Under the pieces are notes generated by a model. The model had not been told where the DNA came from, searched no databases, and saw only the letters and a program-made list of their open reading frames with translations. A stretch of 44,375 bases of DNA, taken from CAIVND01 sp035532075. GTDB lineage: Bacteria; Actinomycetota; Acidimicrobiia; Acidimicrobiales; Bog-793. The number at the start of each line of letters is the position of its first letter. Positions within the stretch are counted from its first letter, which is position 1. A program made the position numbers and the translations under genes. The stretch is from assembly GCA_035532075.1 (NCBI GenBank), contig DATKRV010000039.1, forward strand, positions 1-44,375. Reading direction: 5' to 3'. This document shows, piece after piece, positions 8,693 to 16,529 of the stretch.

Positions 8693-9388
8693 GTGTCTGA
8701 CACTGGCTCGCTGATCGGCCGTCTCAGGGAGATGGATACCTGCATGGTCTCTGACGCCCTCGATGCGCTTGGTCTGCCCGGCGCAGTCGCCGGGATCCGT
8801 CCGATGTGGCCATGCGGAAGAACTGCCGGTCGGGTCGCGACCGTGCGGCTGGCACCAGCCACGGCCTCTCCGGCTGCGGGAGGACCGCCGGTGCATCTTG
8901 GTGCCCGGGCGATCGCTGCTGCTGAGCGAGGAGATGTGATCGTGGTCGACAATCGCGCCGGTCTCGAGACCGGAGGTGCGGGCTGGGGAGGACTGCTCTC
9001 GCTCGCGGCGAGCCTCAGAGGGGTCGCGGGTATCGTCGTCTTCGGGGTGTGTCGAGACGTTGACGATGTCGCAGCGGTCGGAATGCCTTATTACGCACAC
9101 GTTGCCACGCCGCGCACCGCGCGTCGGCGCGTTGTCGAGGTTGCGACCAATGAACCGCTCGACCTCGACGGGGTCCATGTCGAAATGGGCGATCTTGTCC
9201 TGTGTGACAGCTCGGGTGTCGTCTTTGTCGCGATCGACAGGGCCGAGGAGGTACTTGCCAAGGCAGATGAACTCGTCGAACGCGAGGCCGAGATGGCCAA
9301 TGCCCTGCGTTCGGGCGTGACGGTGACCGACGTGCTTGCGGGAAACTACGAGACGATGCTCGATTCATCGTCATCAGAGAAGGGCTGA
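8693..9388 (+). CDS. RraA-like / HMG-CHA aldolase family protein (copy 1)
   Basis: Encodes 231 residues from a GTG start, with GGAGGGAG five bases upstream. The family signature G-X20-R-D is present: Gly100 followed by Arg121-Asp122 (GVCRD), the divalent-metal and substrate-binding residues of LigK/HMG aldolases. Enzymes of this type cleave 4-carboxy-4-hydroxy-2-oxoadipate to pyruvate and oxaloacetate; RraA itself, which regulates RNase E, lacks this catalysis. The gene is separated by two bases from a second family member, so the two are co-translated and may form mixed oligomers. It is more diverged in its N-terminal half than copy 2. Assignment to aldol cleavage is by family and context. 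Confidence 0.82.
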   Translation: MSDTGSLIGRLREMDTCMVSDALDALGLPGAVAGIRPMWPCGRTAGRVATVRLAPATASPAAGGPPVHLGARAIAAAERGDVIVVDNRAGLETGGAGWGGLLSLAASLRGVAGIVVFGVCRDVDDVAAVGMPYYAHVATPRTARRRVVEVATNEPLDLDGVHVEMGDLVLCDSSGVVFVAIDRAEEVLAKADELVEREAEMANALRSGVTVTDVLAGNYETMLDSSSSEKG

Positions 9389-9390
9389 GC

Positions 9391-10047
9391 ATGGCAGATG
9401 ATGATGTGGTAGAGGCGCTCAAGACGCTTTCGACTCCGGTGGTATCGGATGCGCTTGATCGTCTTGGAATCGATGGACAGGCGGGTGGTATCGCGAGGAT
9501 TACGGGATCCGGGACCGTCGCGGGCCGCGCGTGGACGTTGCAGTACACACCGATCGGAACCGAAGGTGGTACCGTCGGCGACTACATCGACGATGCGTTG
9601 CCCGGTTCGATCATCGTGCTCGCAAACAACGTCCGTACGGATGTCACCGTCTGGGGCGGTCTGCTCTCCGAGGTTGCCTCGTATCGCGGGGTCGCGGCAA
9701 CGGTGATCGACGGAACATGCCGTGACACTCCGCGTGCTGCTGAGGTCGGGTATTCGCTCTTTGCGAGGAGCCACTGGATGCGCACTGGCAAGGATCGTGT
9801 GCGAGTCGAGTCAACCCAGCGTCCGGTATCGATCGGTGGGGTGCTCGTCCGCCCAGAGGACGTACTTGTCGGCGACGCTGACGGTGTGGTTGTCGTTCCG
9901 CGCGAGCGCGCCGAAGAGATCGTCAAGGTGGCGCTGAAGATCGAGGAGGCCGAGCAGGCAATCCACCGCGAGGCGATGGAGGGGATGAGGCTTGACGAGG
10001 CCCGCCGACGACATGGTTATCACCAGCTGCAGACGAAGGCTGAGTGA
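9391..10047 (+). CDS. RraA/LigK-like 4-carboxy-4-hydroxy-2-oxoadipate aldolase-type protein (copy 2)
   Basis: Encodes 218 residues, starting two bases after the stop of copy 1. VVSDALDRLGIDGQ at the N terminus, VWGGLLSEVASYRG and the Arg111-Asp112 pair (GTCRD) match proteobacterial LigK/GalC-type aldolases. In the protocatechuate 4,5-cleavage and gallate pathways this is the last step, yielding pyruvate and oxaloacetate. The nearby LigC-like gene and the LigU-like gene at the right edge of the window support this role. A more general hydroxy-oxoacid aldolase or oxaloacetate decarboxylase activity cannot be excluded. Confidence 0.83.
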   Translation: MADDDVVEALKTLSTPVVSDALDRLGIDGQAGGIARITGSGTVAGRAWTLQYTPIGTEGGTVGDYIDDALPGSIIVLANNVRTDVTVWGGLLSEVASYRGVAATVIDGTCRDTPRAAEVGYSLFARSHWMRTGKDRVRVESTQRPVSIGGVLVRPEDVLVGDADGVVVVPRERAEEIVKVALKIEEAEQAIHREAMEGMRLDEARRRHGYHQLQTKAE

Positions 10048-10183
10048 GCGGAGTTCGCGGATGTTCCGGTTTCACGCAGGCGGAGCAGGGAAACCGGTGC
10101 GGGGCTAGGGCCATCAGCAGTTTCACTGAGCCGACACAGAGCGTGTTGTTGAACTGGGGGAATCCCATGATTGGAGGAGCATC

Positions 10184-11134
10184 ATGATTTTGATTACCGG
10201 GGGTCTCGGCTTCATCGGGTTGCATACCGCGCGGGCGTTGATCGATATGGGTGAAGAGGTGGTGCTGACCCAGTACCGCGTGCCGCGCGCGCCGGCATTC
10301 ATCAAGGACGACTTCGGCAAGACGGCGTTCATCGAGCAGCTCGACGTCACCGATGCAGATGGACTCGCGGGGATCGGCAAGCGACACGAGATCGACTCGA
10401 TCATCCACCTCGCCGTTCCCGGTCTCGGTGCATTGAGTGCCGCTGAGGACTTTCGCGTCAACATGACCGGGCTGTTGAATGTGCTGTGCGCGGCGGAGGA
10501 GTGGAAGGTGCGGCGCGTCTCGATCGCGAGTTCACTTGCGATCTATGGCTCGATTCCCGAACTGCCCCATCGCGAGGACATGACCTTTTCGCTGACGAGT
10601 ACCAATCCGACCGAGGCCTACAAGAAGGCCTACGAGGTACTTGCGAATCATTACGCAGACCGAACCGGGCTCGAACTGGTGAATCTTCGGATCGCGGCGA
10701 TCTGGGGGCCGCTCTATCACTCGATGTCGAACCTTCCGAGCAGGCTCGTCCATGCCGCGGTGAAGGGATTTCCCGCAAAGATCGACGGGCCGCGTGGACC
10801 CTCATACCTCGAAGACGGCGGAGACCTCTGCTACGCGCCCGACTGCGGGCGTGGGATTGCGCTCTTGCAGACCGCAGAGAGCCTTTCGACTCGCACCTAC
10901 AACATCGGGGCGGGCCGTGGGGTCAAGAACAGAGAGTTCCTCGAGGCGGTGCAAAAGGTGATACCGGATTTTGCTGCGGCACTGCCGGCGGGCCATGCTC
11001 CCGGGTCGGGCGAGGAGGTCGCCTATATGGACCTGTCCCTGATCAAGCGGGAGGTGGGATACGAGCCCAAGTTTTCGACCGAGGCTGCAGTAGCGGACTA
11101 CATCGCGTGGCTTCAAGCTGGCAACGACGAGTAG
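10184..11134 (+). CDS. Extended SDR (NAD-dependent epimerase/dehydratase family) with catalytic Tyr replaced by Thr
   Basis: Encodes 316 residues with a GGAGGA site. The NAD-binding GGLGFIG motif is at residues 6-12, and SIASSLAIYG supplies the conserved Ser region. At the active-site helix the usual NPYxxxKxxxE reads NPTEAYKKAYE, so Thr143 stands where the catalytic Tyr is expected, with Lys147 retained. Extended SDRs act on nucleotide sugars but also on aromatic diols and hydroxy acids. It sits in the island on the same strand as the aldolases, so a dehydrogenase or epimerase step on a pathway intermediate is plausible. The reaction is not identified, and loss of Tyr may mean altered chemistry. 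Confidence 0.8.
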   Translation: MILITGGLGFIGLHTARALIDMGEEVVLTQYRVPRAPAFIKDDFGKTAFIEQLDVTDADGLAGIGKRHEIDSIIHLAVPGLGALSAAEDFRVNMTGLLNVLCAAEEWKVRRVSIASSLAIYGSIPELPHREDMTFSLTSTNPTEAYKKAYEVLANHYADRTGLELVNLRIAAIWGPLYHSMSNLPSRLVHAAVKGFPAKIDGPRGPSYLEDGGDLCYAPDCGRGIALLQTAESLSTRTYNIGAGRGVKNREFLEAVQKVIPDFAAALPAGHAPGSGEEVAYMDLSLIKREVGYEPKFSTEAAVADYIAWLQAGNDE

Positions 11135-11422
11135 TGCGCTACGGCGCTCAAGGTGATTACAGCACACTCAGGGTATTTCGTGAGTCAGCCACCTGGCAGA
11201 ACATTTCGGAGAACAGCCGTGGTACGAGAGGCGATAAGAGAGTTGTGATCTCGATCCGAGCGGCGATAATTGCGCGAGCGTGGAAAAGCGTCTAAGCAGG
11301 GCGGGTCGGCGAATCCGGTCCAATCTGATCGCGAGTAGGCGCCGGGGTTTTCGAAACCAGCAGCCGGGCCCGACAGAGGGATCGACGTCGAGTCGACATG
11401 TGACAAGAGAAAGAGGATCGAG

Positions 11423-12418
11423 ATGCCGAATATCGAACTAGGGGTGGCCCTCTCTGACAACGCCCGGACCAAGCCGGTTCACGCTGGCGCGGTGAGGGCC
11501 GAGGGAATCGACGTTCGCGTGACCAAGGTGCATCCCTCCGAGATGTTCTGGCGTCAGCTGCACTACAGGGAGTTTGAGGTCTCGGAGATGTCGATGAGTT
11601 CGTTGCTCGCGGCCCGGTCCGTTGGGGACGATACCTGGGTGGCGCTTCCGATCTTTACCTCACGCCAGTTCTTCCACACCGGGATACTGGTGCGAAAGGA
11701 TGCCGGCATCAAGGCCCCGGAAGATCTCAAGGGAAAGCGCGTCGCCGTACCCGAGTACCAACAGACCGCTGCACTCTGGGCACGCGGGATCCTCAGGCAC
11801 GAGTTCGGGGTTATGCCTGAGGATCTGCATTGGTTCATGGAGCGGCCCCCGGAACAGAGTCACGGTGGTGCTACCGGGTTTAGTCCGCCATCCGGGGTCC
11901 GTCTTGACTACATGGACCGCAACTCGAACATCGGTGAACAGCTGATGAACGGTGGCGTCGACGCGACACTCCTCTACATTGCCGATCGCAACCTGATCGA
12001 TCGCTCGCGCGCCGACCTCACCCTCGGCGAGGAGATCCACACACTGTTTCCCGACCGCCGCGTAGAGGCAGTCCGCTATTTCCAGAAGACCGGTTTCTAT
12101 CCGATCAACCACTGCGTTGTCGTGCGCAAGGACATTGTCGCGGCCTATCCGTGGGTCGCGCTGAATCTGTATTCAATGTTTCTTGAGGCAAAACAGATTG
12201 CCCACGCGCAGCAGACGGCCGGTCTCTCGGTCTTCCTCGATGCCGGTCTCGTCGATCCATCGGTTGAGAGGGCACTCAATACGGACCTGTTCACCTATGG
12301 CGTGGTCTCCCAGCGCCCAATACTCGAGACGATCACGCAGTACTCGTTCGAGCAGGGCCTCACGCCGAGGCAGTTTGAACTCGACGAGATCTTCTACCCA
12401 CCTACCCTCGAGTTGTAG
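11423..12418 (+). CDS. 4,5-dihydroxyphthalate decarboxylase-like (Pht5 family) / periplasmic-binding-fold protein
   Basis: Encodes 331 residues without a signal peptide, preceded by AAGAGGA. The N terminus (LGVALSDNARTKPVHAG), the HPSEMFWRQLHYREFEVSEMS segment and IFTSRQFFHTGILVRKDAGI are typical of the Pht5/4,5-dihydroxyphthalate decarboxylase family, which has the NMT1-like solute-binding fold but is cytoplasmic. The absence of an export signal argues against a transport receptor. With class II aldolase-type proteins on either side, it probably removes a carboxylate from a dihydroxylated aromatic acid on the way to protocatechuate. The substrate is inferred from family and neighbours only. 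Confidence 0.78.
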   Translation: MPNIELGVALSDNARTKPVHAGAVRAEGIDVRVTKVHPSEMFWRQLHYREFEVSEMSMSSLLAARSVGDDTWVALPIFTSRQFFHTGILVRKDAGIKAPEDLKGKRVAVPEYQQTAALWARGILRHEFGVMPEDLHWFMERPPEQSHGGATGFSPPSGVRLDYMDRNSNIGEQLMNGGVDATLLYIADRNLIDRSRADLTLGEEIHTLFPDRRVEAVRYFQKTGFYPINHCVVVRKDIVAAYPWVALNLYSMFLEAKQIAHAQQTAGLSVFLDAGLVDPSVERALNTDLFTYGVVSQRPILETITQYSFEQGLTPRQFELDEIFYPPTLEL

Positions 12419-12517
12419 GCGCTCGAGTTATCGGTGCGCCGTCCGGGAGGGTCATCGTTGACCTGGGGATTTTCTATCGGGTCTGAGAATATCAATGTGT
12501 GACAGAGGAGAGACAAG

Positions 12518-13282
12518 ATGGCATTAGCTGCTGACGAGCGTCGAGAGATCAGCGAGACAATCGCCCGGTCGTGTCGCATTATGGGCAAGCTTGATATGAC
12601 CCATGCGGCACTTGGACACGTGAGTTACCGGATCCCCGGAACGGAATCCATGCTCATCAAGGCCAAGGGGCCCGACGAGGTAGGGGTGCGTTACACCCGT
12701 CCCGAGGACATCATCGAGGTCGATTTCAATGCGAACAAGATCTGGGGTCCTGACGGTCTCCAGCCACCGAGTGAGAGTTACCTGCACCTTTGGATGTACA
12801 AGAAGAACCCTGAGGTGCAAAGTGTGATTCACATCCATCCGAGGCCAGCGGTGCTGCTGACGATCTGCAACAAGCCGGTTCTTCCCATCTATTCCGCCTA
12901 TGGCACCGGGATCAACCTTGCGATCGAGGGCGTGGAGACCTACCAACGCTCGATCAGGATTCTCAACGATGAGCTCGGAGAGGATTTTGCAACGTTCATG
13001 GGGACGAAGAAGGTCGCGCTGATGCGCGGGCACGGCGTCAGCGTCGTGGGCAGTTCCATCGAAGATGCGACGGTACGCGCGATCGCGCTCGACGAGATCA
13101 CCACGATGAACTATCAGGCCTATCTCCTCGGAGACCCACAGCCGATTCCTGAGATCGATCTTGAGTTCATGAAAAAGCCCCAGGAGACGAACAGAGGAAG
13201 GGGCTCCGCAGGAGGGGAGGTCGGGATGCTTGCCACATGGCGCTACTACTCGATGTTGACCGACGAGTACGAGACGGACTGA
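12518..13282 (+). CDS. Class II aldolase/adducin-family protein (copy B)
   Basis: Encodes 254 residues, exactly the length of copy A at 5790, with AGAGGAGAG upstream. Metal ligands are Glu86 (PPSESYLH), His105 and His107 (IHIHPRP), plus a distal His in ALMRGHGVSVVG. It diverges from copy A in the middle region, so it is a paralogue and not a recent duplicate. It follows the Pht5-like gene after about 100 bases. Likely a metal-dependent decarboxylase or aldolase on a hydroxylated aromatic or oxo acid; having two copies suggests two different substrates or a mixed oligomer. Confidence 0.8.
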   Translation: MALAADERREISETIARSCRIMGKLDMTHAALGHVSYRIPGTESMLIKAKGPDEVGVRYTRPEDIIEVDFNANKIWGPDGLQPPSESYLHLWMYKKNPEVQSVIHIHPRPAVLLTICNKPVLPIYSAYGTGINLAIEGVETYQRSIRILNDELGEDFATFMGTKKVALMRGHGVSVVGSSIEDATVRAIALDEITTMNYQAYLLGDPQPIPEIDLEFMKKPQETNRGRGSAGGEVGMLATWRYYSMLTDEYETD

Positions 13283-13621
13283 ATGCGTTCGACCTCACAG
13301 GGTGGTCTTTGCGGCGTTTGGCGAGAGACAGGTGTCAGAGAGTCAGTCAGAGCCGTTATCTTAGGCCGCCCGTACGGGTGAAGTGAGACGTTGCCGGTGA
13401 GTTGTGTGACCCGGTTCAATGTGTCGGGATGGCCCGAGTCGCGAATTTACGGAGATAGTCCGTTCTTGCCCATATCCTTCGCTATGCGTAAGATCGAGAC
13501 CGTTCGGTGCGGGCCCCAGGGTGACCCGGTTACGAGGGCCACGGGATCCGTGTCCCTCGATTGGCTGTAATTCCTGGTCACGCTTGCTGTTTCAAACCCG
13601 CCAGATGAAAGAGGAGCACGG
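13283..13621. other. Intergenic stretch before the cupin pair, no gene recognised
   Basis: About 340 bases between the class II aldolase copy B and the first cupin. Short open frames on both strands do not look like proteins. The stretch probably holds the promoter of the cupin operon; no hexamer pair stands out. A clear ribosome site (AAGAGGAG) lies at its end, just before 13622. Confidence 0.5.
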
Positions 13622-14224
13622 ATGACGATTGAGGGCGTAAGTCTCGAACAGATCAAGACGGCCGAAGAAAAAATTGCCGAGATTTTTAATACCCGGGACA
13701 TTGCAAATGAACACGATTCGACCAAGGATCGGACCTTCGTGCGCGAGCTCCGGGGTGCGTATGGCGATCTTCTCCCGACACTGCTCAGCCAGCCGCGTGT
13801 CTATCCTGAGTCATTACTGAACTATCACGGCGGACCCCAGTTTTTTGGAAAGTCGGTTGTCCGACCCGGCAAGGTTTCGACGACCCAGCTGTTTGAGACC
13901 CACGTCGAGACATTTTCTCCCGGAGGTTATAGCCAGAAGCATGGCCATATGAATGGCGCGCTGTTCTATATCCTCGATGGCGAGGGTTATGACATCCACG
14001 ACGGAATCCGTTATGACTGGAAGGCCGGTGACATCTGCATTGTCGAGCCTGGCTGTGTGCATCAGCATTTCAACGCAGACCCGGAAAACCCCGCGAAATG
14101 CCTCGTGATGAAGTCAAAGCCGATCTATCTGTTCGCGAACCTTCTGTTTCAGAAGTTCGTCGAGCCGTCTCCGACCGAGCCCGTTCCTGGCTTTGAGGGC
14201 TGGGAGCCACCAGAGGGCTACTGA
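13622..14224 (+). CDS. Cupin-domain protein 1 with gentisate-dioxygenase-like three-His pattern
   Basis: Encodes 200 residues. After an ~85-residue N-terminal arm, a single cupin barrel shows KHGHMNGALFYILDGEG, with His107 and His109 and no Glu in the third ligand position, then a second motif WKAGDICIVEPGCVHQHF with His147. The pattern HxH...AL..I..GEG and the His-His-His site resemble gentisate 1,2-dioxygenase cupins more than Glu-containing cupins. It starts an apparent two-cupin operon with the gene at 14287. As no LigAB dioxygenase is present, a ring-cleavage role on a hydroxylated aromatic acid is a reasonable but unproven hypothesis; the protein is shorter than bicupin gentisate dioxygenases (~350 residues). 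Confidence 0.75.
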   Translation: MTIEGVSLEQIKTAEEKIAEIFNTRDIANEHDSTKDRTFVRELRGAYGDLLPTLLSQPRVYPESLLNYHGGPQFFGKSVVRPGKVSTTQLFETHVETFSPGGYSQKHGHMNGALFYILDGEGYDIHDGIRYDWKAGDICIVEPGCVHQHFNADPENPAKCLVMKSKPIYLFANLLFQKFVEPSPTEPVPGFEGWEPPEGY

Positions 14225-14286
14225 TTTGTCTGCGAGAGAGCAACCATCCGAGTTTGAAGACCATTTCCATCACGACCGAGGAGCTA

Positions 14287-14844
14287 ATGACCATGGCAAG
14301 TGAGCGCGAGCGAGCAATGCTCGGAAAGACCGGGCCTGCCTATTACGCGGAGTCTCTGGAGCGGAGCAAGAGGAGCCGGGAGACCGCGAAGACGTTGCAC
14401 AAGGCGGTGCCAGCGGAGGAGCAGGTCTGGGAGCGCAGCCCGCAGGGGTTGATCAAGCATCTCGTCAACGGCGAGATGGGAACCTCCGAGCCCTGCCTCG
14501 ATATGTACCAGCAGTATCTCGAGGTTGGTGGCAAGTCCGGCAGGCATCGCCACATGACAGAGGAGATGTTGTACATCATCGAAGGATCCGGTTATGACCT
14601 TCATTGGGATCCGCAGTTCGATGCGGATGTGACAATTGATTTCACCTGGTCCGAGGAGCCGAAGAGGTTCGAGTGGAAGCGTGGTGACTTCGTCTATATC
14701 CCCGCGTTCGCGATCCACCAGCATTTTCAGACCGGTGACGCTCCGACGCGTTTCATCAGCGCGACTTCGCGACAGGTCGCGCAGCTGGGATTCGACTGGA
14801 TCGACCAGCTTGAGACCGTTGAGGCCCCACCGATTCCCTCGTAG
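14287..14844 (+). CDS. Cupin-domain protein 2 with complete His-His-Glu-His site
   Basis: Encodes 185 residues. The ATG at 14287 follows GAGGAG; an in-frame TTG at 14254 is possible but less well placed. The first cupin motif RHRHMTEEMLYIIEG provides His87, His89 and Glu92/93, and the second, WKRGDFVYIPAFAIHQHF, provides His144. The metal site is complete. It lies 62 bases after cupin 1 on the same strand and shares its general layout, including the AIHQHF/CVHQHF element, so the two are probably paralogous partners, perhaps forming a hetero-bicupin. The function is unknown; oxygenase or isomerase activity on an aromatic or ring-opened acid is inferred from context. Confidence 0.75.
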   Translation: MTMASERERAMLGKTGPAYYAESLERSKRSRETAKTLHKAVPAEEQVWERSPQGLIKHLVNGEMGTSEPCLDMYQQYLEVGGKSGRHRHMTEEMLYIIEGSGYDLHWDPQFDADVTIDFTWSEEPKRFEWKRGDFVYIPAFAIHQHFQTGDAPTRFISATSRQVAQLGFDWIDQLETVEAPPIPS

Positions 14845-14854
14845 GGCTTCCTCG

Positions 14855-14870
14855 AGGTCTAAAAAGACCT
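14855..14870 (+). terminator. Small hairpin after cupin 2
   Basis: AGGTCT-AAAA-AGACCT forms a perfect six-base stem with a four-base loop ten bases after the cupin 2 stop. There is no T-run, so it may only attenuate transcription or stabilise the 3' end of the mRNA. Confidence 0.3.
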
Positions 14871-14996
14871 TGCCCGGCGAGCCGTTCATCGAGAGCAGCG
14901 CGCGAGGTGTGCCGATGTCCAGTTCTTGCCGAGAGGATCGGGTCTCGGTGGTGGGCAGATTTCCCGAGGGACGATGGCACGAGATCGGAGGCATTC

Positions 14997-15332
14997 ATGA
15001 CTGATCCGTCGAGCAATGCCGAAGAGATCGTCGAACTGCTCGCGCAAGACCCCTATTTCCGCGACTGGACCGATGCATCGAGGATGTTCAATCGCAAAGA
15101 TATTGACGAGGCGATCGCGTTGGTCATCGGGACTTCGACGTCCGTGCTCCCGCCGCTACCTGGTGCGCAAGAGCGCGCCATGGCGAGGTTGGCGCTCTTC
15201 CAGGTCGTTGCGCACCACCTCGAGGCGACTCCGACGAGCTGGGCCACCCTGTTTGAATCGCTGAGCGCTGATGAGTTGAAAGAGGTCGAGGAGATCCTCG
15301 GAGCGATGTCGCTCGGAGAGCTCCTCGAGTGA
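14997..15332 (+). CDS. Small acidic protein of unknown function
   Basis: Encodes 111 residues. The start at 14997 follows CGGAGG with good spacing; an upstream in-frame ATG at 14907 has none. The protein is acidic and probably all-helical, with an Asp/Trp-rich N-terminal part (DPYFRDWTDASRMFNRKD) and a Glu-rich tail ending SADELKEVEEILGAMSLGELLE. I do not recognise a family. It is not LigA: the GYxLNxF pattern of protocatechuate 4,5-dioxygenase alpha subunits is absent. It lies between the cupin pair and the LigC-like gene on the same strand, so it may be a small partner subunit of one of them. Confidence 0.7.
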   Translation: MTDPSSNAEEIVELLAQDPYFRDWTDASRMFNRKDIDEAIALVIGTSTSVLPPLPGAQERAMARLALFQVVAHHLEATPTSWATLFESLSADELKEVEEILGAMSLGELLE

Positions 15333-15578
15333 TCCAAATCGTGGTTCGATCCTGGCGAGCCAGTTGGTCAGGTACGTATCGGGATATGCGCAAGGGCCTC
15401 TCACCCACCCGAACTGGGCTCGCCAGATGGCGATGAAGAGCATCGTTGTACCCGTGGACCTCGCATGGGGATTTACACTGGTGAGGCTTTGTTTCGTCAA
15501 GCCGCGCGAGGCCGCAACCTGACGGGTGGCGTTTTGTCGACCGGATTTCTCGACTGATTTTTTGAAAGGAATACGTGA

Positions 15579-16529
15579 ATGCGAGTAGCTCTTGCTGGTG
15601 CAGGCGCTTTTGGAATCAAACATCTTGACGGTCTTTCCAACATCGATGATGTTGAGATCACCTCGATCGTGAGCAGGAGACTCGAGCAGGCAGAGGAAGT
15701 CGCTGCGAAGTACGGCGCATCTCATGCGTCAACAGATCTGAACGAGACGCTTGCTCGTGATGATGTCGATGCGGTGATCCTCTGCACTCCGACCCAGATG
15801 CATGCCGAGCAGGCGATTGCCACAATGCGAGCCGGCAAGCATGTCCAGGTTGAAATTCCGCTGTGTGACCGTTGGGAGGATGCGCTCGAGGTCGAGCGGG
15901 TACAGCGTGAGACGGGGTTCACCTGCATGGTCGGACACACGCGTCGATTCAATCCTTCTCATCAGTGGGTCCACAACCGGATCGCCTCGGGGGAACTGTC
16001 CATCTCGCAGATGGATGTGCAGACCTACTTTTTTCGCCGCACGAACATGAACGCGCTCGGTCAGCCACGTAGCTGGACGGACCATCTCCTCTGGCATCAC
16101 GCCGCGCACACGGTTGACCTTTTCCAGTACCAGACGGGCGAGAGGGTCGTCGTCGCCAACGCGGTCGAGGGCCCGATGCATCCTCAACTTGGGATCGCGA
16201 TGGACATGTCGATACAACTGCTCACCGATGGCGGAAAGATCTGCACCCTTTCTCTGAGCTTTAACAACGATGGACCGCTTGGTGCATTCTTTCGTTATAT
16301 CTGTGACAATGGAACGTACATCGCGCGTTATGACGATCTCTACAATGGCAACGACGAGAAGATCGATGTTTCCAAGGTCGCGGTGTCCATGAATGGCATT
16401 GAACTGCAGGATCGAGAGTTCATCTCGGCGATTCGCGAATCGAGGGAACCGAACTCGAGCGTCTCTGGCGTGCTCGACTGTTATCGCGTGCTTGGCGAAC
16501 TCGAGATGCAACTCAAAGCGAGGGGCTGA
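15579..16529 (+). CDS. ligC: LigC-like 4-carboxy-2-hydroxymuconate-6-semialdehyde dehydrogenase (Gfo/Idh/MocA family)
   Basis: Encodes 316 residues with AAAGGA upstream. The Rossmann motif GAGAFG is at residues 7-12; ILCTPTQMHAEQAI, KHVQVEIPL, VGHTRRFNPSHQ and RSWTDHLLWHHAAHT follow in the order and wording I know from Sphingobium LigC. LigC oxidises the ring-cleavage product of protocatechuate 4,5-dioxygenase, with NAD(P), to 2-pyrone-4,6-dicarboxylate. This is the clearest functional marker of the island. The partner steps LigAB (ring opening), LigI (lactone hydrolysis) and LigJ (hydratase) are not in the window; LigK-like genes lie 6 kb upstream and a LigU-like start lies at the right edge. 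Confidence 0.85.
   Translation: MRVALAGAGAFGIKHLDGLSNIDDVEITSIVSRRLEQAEEVAAKYGASHASTDLNETLARDDVDAVILCTPTQMHAEQAIATMRAGKHVQVEIPLCDRWEDALEVERVQRETGFTCMVGHTRRFNPSHQWVHNRIASGELSISQMDVQTYFFRRTNMNALGQPRSWTDHLLWHHAAHTVDLFQYQTGERVVVANAVEGPMHPQLGIAMDMSIQLLTDGGKICTLSLSFNNDGPLGAFFRYICDNGTYIARYDDLYNGNDEKIDVSKVAVSMNGIELQDREFISAIRESREPNSSVSGVLDCYRVLGELEMQLKARG

Noticed and set aside
11229..11269. Two GGCGATAA boxes that resemble WhiG/FliA -10 elements upstream of the Pht5-like gene
   Set aside because: No matching TAAA-type -35 at the right spacing; kept only as a thought for the sigma factor's regulon.
14997..15332. Small protein considered as LigA, the alpha subunit of protocatechuate 4,5-dioxygenase
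   Set aside because: The GYxLNxF pattern and other LigA motifs are absent, and no LigB gene is adjacent.
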